A stretch of 64,000 bases of DNA from SZAS-103 sp038216155 (GCA_038216155.1 JBBQQH010000007.1:4801-68800), one strand, 5' to 3'; shown: positions 1 to 8,540, numbered from the stretch's first letter. Notes: generated by a model from the sequence alone, not told the origin. Made by a program: numbers and translations.

Positions 1-243
1 CAGCGCATGCTGGAGCTGGCGGCGCAGCAGCCCGGATATCTGGGCGTGGAATCAGCGCGTGACGCGATCGGTTTTGTCATCACGGTGAGTTATTGGGAAA
101 GCGAAGAAGCGATCGTGGCCTGGAAACTTAATGCCGAACACGCCGCCGTGCGCGCGCGCGGTCGGTTGGAGTGGTACGAGCATTTCGAGATTCGCGTGGC
201 GAAAGTCGAACGCGCCTACGCCGGCCCGCGTGCGGATCGCTGA
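1..243 (+). CDS. Antibiotic biosynthesis monooxygenase (ABM) domain protein, 5' end outside window
   Basis: The frame is open from the first base, so the true start lies upstream; about 80 residues are visible. The visible part has the features of a dimeric alpha+beta ABM/heme-oxygenase-like fold: a YLGVES strand, an ITVSYWES strand, an acidic helix with EEAIVAW, then a WKLNAEHAAVR helix and a YEHFEIRVAKVER strand. Such small proteins oxidise quinone-like or heme-like substrates, or are of unknown role. The stop codon overlaps the trpC start (TGATG), so the two are probably co-transcribed. The exact substrate cannot be inferred. Confidence 0.75.
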   Translation, partial: QRMLELAAQQPGYLGVESARDAIGFVITVSYWESEEAIVAWKLNAEHAAVRARGRLEWYEHFEIRVAKVERAYAGPRADR

Positions 244-1106
244 TGGCGGATCCCGCACGGCCCGATATCCTGCACAAGATCCTCGCACGCAAGACCGAGG
301 AAGTGCGCGAGCGCTCCGCGCGTTCCAGCATCGAGACGCTACGTGCACGTTGCGCAGGGTTACCGCCGGCGCGCGGGTTTGCCCATGCGGTCGAATCCGC
401 GATTGCACGCGGCGAATCGGCGGTGATCGCAGAAATCAAGAAGGCCAGCCCCAGCAAGGGCGTAATCCGTGCGGATTTCGATCCGGCAGCAATCGCGCGA
501 AGCTACGAAGCAGGTGGTGCAACCTGTCTGTCGGTGTTGACCGATGTGGATTTTTTCCAGGGCCACGATGGTTTTCTGCGCGACGCAAGGGCGGCCGGCG
601 CTCTGCCGGTATTGCGCAAGGATTTCGTGATTGATCCGTACCAAGTGGTCGAAGCGAGGGCGATGGGCGCGGATTGCATTCTGCTTATCGTCGCTGCGCT
701 TAATGATGCATCGCTGGCGACGCTGGCGCAGTTGGGCGCCGAACTGGGCATGGATGTGCTGATCGAGGTGCACGATGGCGCTGAACTGCAGCGCGCGTTG
801 CGGATGCCGCGGCCCGAGGTCGCCGCGGATTCGGATTCGGGTGCGTCTGCATCACCGCGACCATCGCAGTTGTTGGGAATCAACAATCGCAATTTGCGCA
901 CGTTCGAGGTGACCCTCGGCACCACGCTCGACCTGCTCGCACGCGTGCCGCCTGATCGAATTGTGGTGACTGAAAGTGGCATCGCCACGCGCGAGGACGT
1001 AGCACGCATGCGCGCAGCCAACGTGCATGCGTTTCTGGTTGGTGAGACCTTTATGCGCGCGCAGGATCCAGGCGCGGAGTTGCGTCGGTTGTTTGCTGAC
1101 GCCTAA
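243..1106 (+). CDS. trpC: Indole-3-glycerol phosphate synthase
   Basis: 287 residues. TrpC converts 1-(2-carboxyphenylamino)-1-deoxyribulose 5-phosphate to indole-3-glycerol phosphate in cytoplasmic tryptophan synthesis. Diagnostic segments are EIKKASPSKG near residues 64-73, the LRKDFVIDPYQ strand near 124-134, LLGINNRNLRTF near 210-221 and VVTESGI near 246-252, covering the whole TIM barrel. The ATG at 243 overlaps the preceding stop by one base and the protein then starts MADPARPDILHKIL, as is usual for the family. Oddity: a Pro/Ser/Asp-rich insert at about residues 189-208, before the GINNRN strand, lengthens it beyond the usual 260-270 residues. The next genes in related genomes, clp and speD, follow after an inserted cassette. 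Confidence 0.96.
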   Translation: MADPARPDILHKILARKTEEVRERSARSSIETLRARCAGLPPARGFAHAVESAIARGESAVIAEIKKASPSKGVIRADFDPAAIARSYEAGGATCLSVLTDVDFFQGHDGFLRDARAAGALPVLRKDFVIDPYQVVEARAMGADCILLIVAALNDASLATLAQLGAELGMDVLIEVHDGAELQRALRMPRPEVAADSDSGASASPRPSQLLGINNRNLRTFEVTLGTTLDLLARVPPDRIVVTESGIATREDVARMRAANVHAFLVGETFMRAQDPGAELRRLFADA

Positions 1107-1137
1107 GCATTTCGCGTAGAAAAGCAGGGCCAACTGC

Positions 1138-1352
1138 AAAGCTTCCGCGCTTAGCGCGTGTCACTTTTCTTTCGGGAAAAGTAACCAAAACCATCAGCGC
1201 CGGACACTCGCCGATGCGATGAAGCCGCATCGGTACCCTGCGCTCCTCAGCAGGAACGGGCCGGCCCGAACTCGGCCATCCGTGGCCTCAGACATGCGGG
1301 CCTTGCTCCCGTTCCTGCTTCCGGTGCTCGGCTCGCTTTACGGCGCAAGAGC
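1138..1352 (+). repeat. Interspersed repeat A, copy 1
   Basis: Begins about 30 bases after trpC with a CTTTTCTTTCGGGAAAAG inverted repeat and continues with a roughly 142-base core (1211-1352) that recurs at 38538-38679 with only about six differences by eye. The core ends in GCTCGGCTCGCTTTACGG, which supplies the stop codon and last few codons of the minus-strand gene at 1338-1949. It has no convincing coding capacity of its own. Copy 2 lies in the same relation to another orphan gene. Confidence 0.85.
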
Positions 1353-1949
1353 AAAAGCGTTCGACTCAGCTCCGAGGTTTAGATATGTGGCATACGCCAC
1401 AGCACGTGACAGGGCCTGCCAGAAATTCAGTTCGTGTTGCGAAACATCAAAATGCCGCATTGCTCCAGACTTGCTGCGTGGATCAGCGAGAACCCAGCAT
1501 TCAAGTCCAGAGTAGTCGAGCTTGTAGCACCAGTTGGCATGCGAGAAAGCGTTCCGGAAATCGCGAATTGCACCGCGCGACAAGAACGCTGCACAGCGCA
1601 TTGCTACAGAATTAGCAGGTGCCCGTGCTTGCAATACCTCAAAACACGCATCCTTCAGATATACAAAACATATGTAGTTTTGAACTACTACCCGCGCTCG
1701 GGTAACAGCAGGGTGAGGCGGCGAAGCTAGCGCAATGTCATTCCATGCCTGATAGGCAACGAGTTCATCGAGTCTTGCCTGAATTGGCACTAACGAAGAG
1801 CTGATGATATTAGCCTTTGCTTCGACCGGCAGAAATCGAACATCCGCTGCGCAAAGAGTTGCTACCTTTCGCGACTCGTCGTCCGTAAGTCCCACGAATC
1901 GCGTGAGCTCTGACTGGAAAGCACTGAGCTGGCGATCAAGATGCTTCAT
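1338..1949 (-). CDS. Orphan hypothetical protein with HEPN-like RNxxxH motif
   Basis: 203 residues, predicted alpha-helical and soluble, not recognised as a named family. Around residues 128-140 there is FRNAFSHANW, with Arg132 and His137 spaced as in the Rx4H motif of HEPN ribonucleases; this is a motif-level hint, not proof. No nucleotidyltransferase partner or antitoxin is adjacent. It sits alone between repeat A (its last codons and TAA lie inside the repeat) and repeat B upstream, opposite in strand to trpC and speD. Its base composition is visibly more AT-rich than its neighbours, which suggests acquisition. Start chosen at the ATG at 1949; no strong Shine-Dalgarno sequence is seen. Confidence 0.6.
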   Translation of the reverse strand: MKHLDRQLSAFQSELTRFVGLTDDESRKVATLCAADVRFLPVEAKANIISSSLVPIQARLDELVAYQAWNDIALASPPHPAVTRARVVVQNYICFVYLKDACFEVLQARAPANSVAMRCAAFLSRGAIRDFRNAFSHANWCYKLDYSGLECWVLADPRSKSGAMRHFDVSQHELNFWQALSRAVAYATYLNLGAESNAFALAP

Positions 1950-2027
1950 ATGAGAACAATCCGAGATAGAACATCAGCGGCGATGGTGTAGCACTTTCCC
2001 ACGCTCTAGCCGCAATGCGGGCTGGAG

Positions 2028-2277
2028 CCCGCTGCTGTTCGGGCCCCTGCGTTGCGGCGCGGGGTGGCGGATTGGCCCGAAGGGTGGCCGACACGATGTC
2101 GGCCATCGTTTCGCCGGTGCATGGATGCGCCGTCGAAACGACCCGACGCACCGTGCGGACTCGGAGGGCAGGATGCCCGCAGAGCGCATAAGTCGGGGTG
2201 TCCTTCTTTCTGGTTCTGTCTTTCTTGGACAAGCAAGAAAGATGAACCCGGCCGCTTGCGGGCGGAACGCTCTGCTT
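2028..2277 (+). repeat. Interspersed repeat B, copy 1
   Basis: Fills most of the gap between the orphan gene and the GNAT pseudogene. It contains a perfect palindrome GGCCGACA-CGA-TGTCGGCC at about 2087-2105, a GGGCA-GGA-TGCCC palindrome near 2166, and a TCTTTCTTG...CAAGAAAGA inverted repeat near 2219-2242. A closely similar copy is at 39604-39851. The stretch 1950-2027 between the gene and the repeat holds nothing recognisable apart from a GCGGGCT-GGA-GCCCGC hairpin at the repeat edge. Confidence 0.85.
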
Positions 2278-2500
2278 TCAAGCATCCCCAAGCTGTTTCA
2301 CAAATCGAACCGACCCATCCCGATACCCACACGCACGATAGAACGCGTGCGCTTCGTTGCGGTGCGCGGCGCTGGTGACTTCGATGCTCGCTGGCCAAGG
2401 CTTTCAAACGATCGCCTGCTTCGGCGGTGTTGCATGGATAGCCGAGCGCCTCGATCAACTCCGCAACGCCGGCGGCATCACCCGGCATTGCAACGCGCAT
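2278..2500 (-). pseudogene. GNAT acetyltransferase remnant with internal deletion and frameshift
   Basis: The start reads MRVAMPGDAAGVAELIEALG, a typical GNAT N-terminus with beta1-alpha1 and an LGYP segment. After LKALASEH the frame changes, and the C-terminal GNAT signature follows in another frame as IEVTSAAHRNEAHAFYRACGY then RFVKQLGDA and a TGA at 2278-2280. The middle of the fold, including the acetyl-CoA-binding R/QxxGxG/A loop, is missing, so about 70 residues were lost and the ends joined out of frame. Repeat B begins directly beyond the stop codon. The product must be inactive. Confidence 0.8.
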
Positions 2501-2588
2501 CAGGGCGTGGGCTTGGCTCACGCAATGGGGCTCACTTGAATTGATGCGTCCGGCTGGCGCATCGATTCGGCGTTACGCGCGTTGCCAG

Positions 2589-3287
2589 TCATTCGGCTTG
2601 GCGATATACCACTACGGTCTTGCCACGTGCATGCAGCAGGCCCTGCTCCTGCATCTGCTTGAGCACGCGGCCGGCCATCTCGCGCGAACAGCCAACGATG
2701 CGCGAGAGCTCCTGCCGCGAGACGCGAATCTGCGTGCCCTGGGGATGACTGAGCGCGTCGGGTTCTTCGCACAATTCGCTCAAGGTGCGCAGGATGCGAC
2801 CGCTGACGTCCATGAAGGCGAGACGGCTGGCTTTGCGGCTAGTGTCGAGCAGGCGCTTTGCCAACTGTGATCCGATCGCGTACAGCAGCCGCGGACATTC
2901 GTTTACCAATTGACCGCCGAGCAAACCTAATAGCCGCTCGTAGCCGATCTCGGCCAGTTCGACCGGGCTGCGCGTGCGCAATACGACCTCACGCTGATCG
3001 GTTGCGACGAACAGTCCCAACTCGCCGATGAAATCGCCCGGGTTGAGGTAGCTCAAAACCAGCTCGCGACCATCGGGCTCCTCGCTGATGATCGAAAGCG
3101 TGCCGCTGATGACGTAATGCAGGCTATCGGCCGGATCGCCGGGGCGAAACACATCGGTGCGATTGCCGAAGCGGCGACGATGGCAATGGGCGAGGAAGCG
3201 CTCCATGGTGGCTGCATCGGGCGCCAGCTCGGGCGAGGCCAGCGGACGCAGCAGCGCGTGCGGCATGAGTGGGGAAACCTTGGCCAT
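2589..3287 (-). CDS. clp: CRP/FNR-family global regulator, Clp type
   Basis: 232 residues. Clp is the Xanthomonadales CRP homologue; in Xanthomonas it activates extracellular enzyme and virulence genes and is inhibited by cyclic di-GMP rather than activated by cAMP. Visible here are an N-terminal cyclic-nucleotide-binding barrel (VFRPGDPADSLHYVISG near 46-62, FIGELGLF near 86-93, then QREVVLRT), the dimerisation helix, and a C-terminal winged helix with VSRQELSRIVGCSREMAGRV at about 189-208. The length matches Xanthomonas Clp (about 230). The start at 3287 was chosen because homologues begin close to the cNMP domain; the ATG at 3266 is an alternative. It is divergent from speD across a shared upstream region. 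Confidence 0.93.
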   Translation of the reverse strand: MAKVSPLMPHALLRPLASPELAPDAATMERFLAHCHRRRFGNRTDVFRPGDPADSLHYVISGTLSIISEEPDGRELVLSYLNPGDFIGELGLFVATDQREVVLRTRSPVELAEIGYERLLGLLGGQLVNECPRLLYAIGSQLAKRLLDTSRKASRLAFMDVSGRILRTLSELCEEPDALSHPQGTQIRVSRQELSRIVGCSREMAGRVLKQMQEQGLLHARGKTVVVYRQAE

Positions 3288-3435
3288 GACATTCACGTGA
3301 CGTGGAACTGGCCAGCTTAAGCGCTCGCGATGCCGAGGGCAACGCATCGGCGCCGACGGTATGCGCGTAGGCCAGTTTGTCCGATAATGCTGCGTTGCGC
3401 GCCTGGCGTGCTTGTTGAATCTGCCGGAGACAACC
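3288..3435. promoter_or_regulatory. Divergent clp/speD intergenic control region
   Basis: 148 bases separate the two start codons and must hold promoters for both. A GATAAT hexamer near 3383 could be the -10 box of speD. A GGAGA Shine-Dalgarno at about 3425-3429, seven bases before GTG at 3436, decides the speD start. No clear Clp operator half-sites were identified by eye. Confidence 0.45.
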
Positions 3436-4230
3436 GTGGTCAAGCCATTGCCGAGATTGAAGCTGCAAGGTTTCAACAATCTCACCAAAGCACTCAGCTT
3501 CAACATCTACGATATCTGCTACGCGATCACGCAGGAGCAGCGCGACGGCTACATCGAATACATCGATGAGGCCTATAACGCCGATCGTTTGACCAATATT
3601 CTCACCGACGTGGCCGATATCATCGGCGCCAACATCCTCAATGTGGCGCGTCAGGATTACGACCCGCAGGGCGCATCGGTCACCATCCTGATTTCGGAAG
3701 AGCCCGTCATCGACAAGAAGGATGCCGGACGCGGGCTGATCTCCGACGCAGTCGTCGCGCACATGGACAAGAGCCACATCACCGTCCACACCTATCCGGA
3801 AACCCATCCGCACAATGGCATTGCGACGTTTCGTGCCGACATCGACGTGGCGACCTGTGGCGTGATTTCGCCGCTGAAGGCGTTGAACTATCTGATCGAG
3901 AGTTTCGAGTCCGACATTGTGGTCACCGACTACCGCGTGCGCGGCTTCACCCGCGACGTGAAAGGAAAGAAGCACTACATCGACCACAAGATCAATTCGA
4001 TCCAGGAATACCTGGCCAAGGGGATTCGTCAGCGCTATGAAATGCTGGACGTGAACGTCTACCAGGAAAATCTCTTTCACACCAAGATGCACTTGAAGGA
4101 CTTCGACCTCGACAATTACCTGTTCGAAGAACGGGCGCGTAACCTGTCATTCAAGGATCGCCAGCGCATCGAGATGCAGCTCAAGCGTGAGATCGAGGAA
4201 CTCTTCCACGCGCGCAATCTGGTGGATTGA
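3436..4230 (+). CDS. speD: S-adenosylmethionine decarboxylase proenzyme
   Basis: 264 residues, the length of the Escherichia coli-type class. The proenzyme cleaves itself to form a pyruvoyl cofactor and decarboxylates SAM, giving the aminopropyl donor for spermidine. The self-cleavage site is visible as DKSHITVHTYPE, cutting before Ser113. Other conserved blocks are FNNLTKALSFNIYD, RQDYDPQGASVTILISEEP and the C-terminal FHTKMHLKDFDLD. GTG at 3436 was chosen because MVKPLPR is the family N-terminus and a good Shine-Dalgarno sequence precedes it; no ATG fits. The speD-clp pairing is conserved in Xanthomonadales. Confidence 0.96.
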   Translation: MVKPLPRLKLQGFNNLTKALSFNIYDICYAITQEQRDGYIEYIDEAYNADRLTNILTDVADIIGANILNVARQDYDPQGASVTILISEEPVIDKKDAGRGLISDAVVAHMDKSHITVHTYPETHPHNGIATFRADIDVATCGVISPLKALNYLIESFESDIVVTDYRVRGFTRDVKGKKHYIDHKINSIQEYLAKGIRQRYEMLDVNVYQENLFHTKMHLKDFDLDNYLFEERARNLSFKDRQRIEMQLKREIEELFHARNLVD

Positions 4231-4438
4231 TGCGGGATAGCCGCCTCGTTAATCGGCTGATAGTGCGCAACAGAAGAATCCAGCGCGCCGTCTAAGCGCC
4301 AATTGTCATTCTCGGCCATCTGCAGTGACCAATGGCCCATGCACGCGCTGGGTCCAAACGTTAGCGTAGGAATTCCGCGCGGGTCCCGCGCCATTTGTCT
4401 GTGCGCGAATTGCGCCAGATTCAACAGGAAACCCTGCG

Positions 4439-6478
4439 ATGAAACGAATCATTGTGCGTGCCGTGCAAATTGGATTGCTGACGGTCTTTTCGGCGACTTC
4501 TGCCATCGCCGCCGCCGCGCCACTTGGCTCGGGCATTGATCCGGCGAACATGGACAAGAGCGTGCGGCCGCAGGACGACTTCTACGATTACATCAACGGC
4601 CACTGGTTGGCGACGACGCAGATTCCAGCGGATAAATCCAGCTACGGATCCTTCAGCGTCGTCTACGACAAGACGATGGGCGAGCTGCACGGGATCATTG
4701 ACGACATGCAGAAAAGTCCAGGAACCGAGGCCGGGCAACGCAAGATCGGTGATCTCTACGCCAGTTTCATGGACACCAGCCAAATCGACGCGCTCGGCGT
4801 CAAGCCGCTGCAAGCGGAATTTGCGCGCATCGATGGGCTCAAGACACAGGGCGATATCGCTGCCCAGATTGCCCACAACGGCATCATCGGCGTGGATGCG
4901 CCGTTCGGCAGCTATGTGCATCAGGACAACAAGGATTCGACGAGATACGTTGTGAATTTCGGTCAGAGCGGACTGAGCTTGCCCGATCGCGACTATTACC
5001 TCTCACCGGACCCCAAGTTCAAGAAGTTCCGTGCCGATTATCTCGGTCATATCGAACGCATGTTCAAGCTGGCCGGTGAGCAAAACACTCAGGCCAAGGC
5101 CGACGCAGCCGATGTGTTGACCATGGAAACGGCACTTGCCACGATCCAGTGGACCAAGGTTGAACAACGCGACCCTTTGAAGACATACAACAAGTTCGAA
5201 CTCAAGAAGCTGGATGAACTGGCGCCCGGCTTCGACTGGAAGACGTTCCTTGCCGATGCGTACATTGCGGGCAAGATTGATTACGTGATCGTCAGCCAGC
5301 CGAGCTATTTCCAGGCGCTGGCAGCGTTGCTCCAGGTCACGCCGATGCCGATATGGAAAACGTATTTCCGCTGGCAGGTGCTGCACGCAGACGCGCCGTA
5401 TCTGAGCAAGCCCTTTGTCGATGAAAATTTTGCGTACTTCAGCACCAATCTGAATGGCACGCCACAACTGACCGTGCGCTGGAAACGCGGCGTGCGACTA
5501 GTCGATGGATCACTTGGCGAAGATCTGGGCAAGGTGTACGTCGGCAAATACTTTCCACCGGCAAGCAAGACGCGGGCACAGGAACTTGTGCAGAACCTGT
5601 TTGCCGCCTACCGCCAATCCATCGACACGCTCGACTGGATGAGTCCGGAAACGAAAAAGGAAGCCAAGGCCAAGCTCGCGTTGTACATGCCCAAGATCGG
5701 CTATCCCGACCAGTGGCGCGACTACTCCGCGTTGCAGATCGATCGTAACGATCTGCTGGGCAATGTCGTGCGCGCGAACGAATTCGAATACAACCGCAAC
5801 ATCAACAAGCTCGGCAAGCCGATCGACCGCAGCGAATGGGGCATGACGCCGCAGACGATCAACGCTTACTACAACCCCGAGATGAACGAGATCGTGTTCC
5901 CGGCGGCGATTCTGCAAGCGCCGTTCTTCGACCCCAGTGCCGACGATGCGGTGAACTACGGCGCGATTGGTGCGGCGATCGGCCACGAAATGAGTCACGG
6001 TTTCGATGACGAAGGCTCGCAGTACGATGGTTTAGGCAACTTGCACGACTGGTGGACCAAGGCTGATCACGTCGCGTTCGCCGCCAAGACCAAGGCGTTG
6101 GTTGCCCAGTATTCCGCGTTCGAGCCGGTCAAGGGTTTTCACCTCAACGGCGAGCTCACGTTGGGCGAGAATATTGCCGACAACTCCGGTTTGGCGATCG
6201 CGTACAAGGCCTACCAACTTTCGCTGCATGGCAAGCCAGCGCCGGTAATCGACGGAATGACCGGCGATCAGCGCTTCTATGCCGGCTTTGCGCAGGTGTG
6301 GCGCAGCAAGATGCGCGAGAACGCGATGATCTCGCAGATCAAATCCGACCCGCACTCGATTGCAATCGATCGCGTGTTGGGAACGTTGGCAAACCAGCCA
6401 GGGTTCTACAAAGCGTTTGATGTGAAGCCCGGCGACAAGATGTATGTCGCGCCCGACAAGCGCGTCATCATGTGGTGA
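4439..6478 (+). CDS. Secreted M13-family zinc metallopeptidase (neprilysin/PepO-like)
   Basis: 679 residues with a signal peptide (MKRIIVRA then a hydrophobic run ending SAIAAAAP), so probably periplasmic or exported. The peptidase uses zinc bound by HEMSH (His516 and His520) and by the glutamate of GENIADNSG (Glu577). NAYYNPEMNEIVFPAAILQ upstream is the family substrate-binding strand, and the C-terminus ends with the usual YVAPDKRVIMW. Length is normal for M13 (650-700). An AGGA Shine-Dalgarno sequence precedes ATG at 4439. Preceded by a 208-base gap with nothing recognisable. Family members cleave short peptides; the physiological substrate is unknown. Confidence 0.93.
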   Translation: MKRIIVRAVQIGLLTVFSATSAIAAAAPLGSGIDPANMDKSVRPQDDFYDYINGHWLATTQIPADKSSYGSFSVVYDKTMGELHGIIDDMQKSPGTEAGQRKIGDLYASFMDTSQIDALGVKPLQAEFARIDGLKTQGDIAAQIAHNGIIGVDAPFGSYVHQDNKDSTRYVVNFGQSGLSLPDRDYYLSPDPKFKKFRADYLGHIERMFKLAGEQNTQAKADAADVLTMETALATIQWTKVEQRDPLKTYNKFELKKLDELAPGFDWKTFLADAYIAGKIDYVIVSQPSYFQALAALLQVTPMPIWKTYFRWQVLHADAPYLSKPFVDENFAYFSTNLNGTPQLTVRWKRGVRLVDGSLGEDLGKVYVGKYFPPASKTRAQELVQNLFAAYRQSIDTLDWMSPETKKEAKAKLALYMPKIGYPDQWRDYSALQIDRNDLLGNVVRANEFEYNRNINKLGKPIDRSEWGMTPQTINAYYNPEMNEIVFPAAILQAPFFDPSADDAVNYGAIGAAIGHEMSHGFDDEGSQYDGLGNLHDWWTKADHVAFAAKTKALVAQYSAFEPVKGFHLNGELTLGENIADNSGLAIAYKAYQLSLHGKPAPVIDGMTGDQRFYAGFAQVWRSKMRENAMISQIKSDPHSIAIDRVLGTLANQPGFYKAFDVKPGDKMYVAPDKRVIMW

Positions 6479-6502
6479 GTGTGGTGGTGTAGATCCAAGG
6501 AA

Positions 6503-6527
6503 AAGCCGGCCATCGGCCGGCTTTTTT
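6503..6527. terminator. Bidirectional rho-independent terminator between M13 peptidase and coq7
   Basis: AAGCCGGCC-ATC-GGCCGGCTT hairpin followed by a T run on the plus strand and preceded by AAAA, lying between two convergent genes, so it can serve both. Confidence 0.85.
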
Positions 6528-7186
6528 CAGATGCGATAGGCCACGGCCTTCATCACCGCGCTCGCTGCACGCATCGCCTGCTTGACTGGATAAGGCAACA
6601 CGCGTGCACCGGCCGCCTGCGCATGCTCGGCGTGGCGAGCTTCATCGGCTTTCATCACACTCACGATCGCGCGGCTGCGTTCGTCGGATTCGGGCAGCGC
6701 GCGCAAGTGTTGTTCGAGATGCGCTTCCACCTGGCGTTCGGTTTCAACCACGAAGCCGAGGTTCCAGCCATCGCCGCGCAATCCGGCGACTACTCCGATC
6801 GCATAGCTTCCGGCATACCACAGCGGATTGAACAGGCTGGGTCGCGCGCCGAGCTCATCCAGTCGCTGCCCGCACCAGGCGAGATGATCGGCTTCCTCGG
6901 CCGCCGCGGACAGCAGTTGTTCGCGGGTCGCCGCATCGCGCGCCACGGCGGCTTGGCCGACGTACAACGCCTGCGCGCAGACTTCGCCGACGTGATTGAC
7001 GCGCATCAGGCCGCCCGCGTGGCTGCGTTCGGCGTCGCTCAAATCGGCTTCGGCAAGATCGCCTGCGGGATTGGCGGTGGCCGCGTGGGGTTGCAACTGC
7101 GCTGCGCGCGTTGCCACGCTGCCTTCCAGCGCATTGCCGGCCTGGATCAATAGCCGGTCGAGCATCGAATACTGTCGAAGGGTCAT
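6527..7186 (-). CDS. coq7: 2-polyprenyl-3-methyl-6-methoxy-1,4-benzoquinone monooxygenase (Coq7)
   Basis: 219 residues. This carboxylate-bridged diiron hydroxylase carries out the penultimate step of aerobic ubiquinone synthesis, adding the C6 hydroxyl of demethoxyubiquinone. Diiron ligand motifs are visible: MRVNHVGEVCAQALY (Glu), EEADHLAWC (ExxH), the ETERQVEAHL helix and KADEARHAEHA (ExxH). The start at 7186 gives MTLRQYSMLDRLL and overlaps the stop of glcF (ATGA), which points to translational coupling with that upstream gene. Length agrees with the short bacterial Coq7 group. Confidence 0.95.
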   Translation of the reverse strand: MTLRQYSMLDRLLIQAGNALEGSVATRAAQLQPHAATANPAGDLAEADLSDAERSHAGGLMRVNHVGEVCAQALYVGQAAVARDAATREQLLSAAAEEADHLAWCGQRLDELGARPSLFNPLWYAGSYAIGVVAGLRGDGWNLGFVVETERQVEAHLEQHLRALPESDERSRAIVSVMKADEARHAEHAQAAGARVLPYPVKQAMRAASAVMKAVAYRI

Positions 7187-8397
7187 GGCAGTGAAGATGT
7201 GTCCAGATAGTCGGCAAGCAAGCTGAGCGGATGCAACACGCTGACCGATTGTGTCGCGTCGCGCAATCCATTTTGCAGATGCAGCCGGCAGCCGATATTC
7301 GAGGTCAGCAAACTGTCGGTGCCGCTGGCACGAAATGCCTCCAGCAATGGTGCGCGCAATGCGACGGCGCGCTCGGGAAACTCCAGCATGTGCGAGCCAG
7401 CGGCTCCGCAGCAACCGCTGTCGGCCAGTTCGATCACGCGCAATTGCGGGATTTTTGCCAGCAACTGTCGCGTCGCATCGTCGCTGCGCACGACCGAGCG
7501 CTGCGTGCAGGGAATGTGCAACGCGACCGTGCGGTTGGCGGGACGGAAGCGCAGCGCGTCCACGTGTTGCAGCAAAAATTGCTGCGCATCGCGCACTGGC
7601 GCGTGGCCATCCAATGCATGCAGCAACGAATCGTGACAGCCGCTGGCACTACTGAGCACCGGTATTGCCGTAGCGAACGCCGCGCGATTGCATTGTGCCA
7701 GCGCGGACGCGGCATCCAGATTGCCGGCGTGCGCATGCAGCGCGCCGCAGCACGTTTGTGCTGATGGTTCGATCATGATCACGCCCGCTGCGGTGCACAG
7801 TCGGGTCAGAGCAACTTGCGTAACGGCGTCGTAGCGACGGGCCACGCAGCCGCGAAACAAGGCGACGGTCTGGGCTGAACTGGGCTGGCCCGAAGTGGAT
7901 GGCGCCGCCGGAGCGATCATGCCCACCGCGCGCGGCGGTCGCGGCAACGGTTTTGGCGCGAGCGGATACACGGCGCGATACAAGCCCAGCATGCGATCGA
8001 GCAGGCGTGGATGCGTCGCCAACCATTCGATCATGCGCTGGCGCAAACCCGCGCCCCGACGCTGGCGCTGCACGCTGCGGGTGCGCTGAAGCAATTCGCC
8101 ATATTCGACGCCCGCCGGGCACACTGCTTCGCAGCGAAGGCAGCCGAGGCATTGATCCAGATGCAAGTCGGCGGCGCTGCTGGCGGTCAGCGAGCCATCG
8201 GCCAGCGCACGCGCCAGGTTGATCCGACCGCGCGGAGATTCCGCTTCATTGCGGTCCAGCGCATAGGTGGGGCACTGCGGCAGGCATAATCCACACTTCA
8301 CGCAGCGATCGGCGAGTGACTCGATCGAAGCCCCGAATGCCTCCGATCGCCCGCTCTCTGCTGACAAATCGGCGTTGGGGCTGGTTGTCAGGGCCAT
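7183..8397 (-). CDS. glcF: Glycolate oxidase iron-sulfur subunit-like protein
   Basis: 404 residues. GlcF is the electron-transfer subunit of glycolate oxidase (glycolate to glyoxylate). Two 4Fe-4S motifs are visible in the N-terminal ferredoxin domain, CVKCGLCLPQCPTY and CLGCLRCEAVCPAG, followed by two CCG-type domains containing CCGALHAHAGN and CCGAAGSHML. Start at 8397 (MALTTSPN) was chosen over an upstream GTG-like start that overlaps nothing conserved. Neighbours: divergent from rplM and coupled to coq7 by ATGA. The catalytic GlcD/GlcE subunits are not in the window, so it may instead serve another FAD oxidase such as a lactate dehydrogenase. Confidence 0.85.
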   Translation of the reverse strand: MALTTSPNADLSAESGRSEAFGASIESLADRCVKCGLCLPQCPTYALDRNEAESPRGRINLARALADGSLTASSAADLHLDQCLGCLRCEAVCPAGVEYGELLQRTRSVQRQRRGAGLRQRMIEWLATHPRLLDRMLGLYRAVYPLAPKPLPRPPRAVGMIAPAAPSTSGQPSSAQTVALFRGCVARRYDAVTQVALTRLCTAAGVIMIEPSAQTCCGALHAHAGNLDAASALAQCNRAAFATAIPVLSSASGCHDSLLHALDGHAPVRDAQQFLLQHVDALRFRPANRTVALHIPCTQRSVVRSDDATRQLLAKIPQLRVIELADSGCCGAAGSHMLEFPERAVALRAPLLEAFRASGTDSLLTSNIGCRLHLQNGLRDATQSVSVLHPLSLLADYLDTSSLP

Positions 8398-8540
8398 GCC
8401 CGATGCTAGCACGCAGCTTGCCTTGGGCCGCAAAGCTGGTTATCATTCCCGGCTCTGTCGTCCGGCTGTGGCCTGTGGGCGTCAATTCCGCAACCTTATT
8501 TCGCGTGCACGGCCTACGTGCAGGCCCGTGGAGCTGTTTC

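Noticed and set aside
2006..2521. Long minus-strand open frame crossing repeat B
   Set aside because: Only its first 45 residues look like a real protein (GNAT start). The rest is repeat read in a chance frame, so the gene was annotated as a pseudogene ending at 2278.
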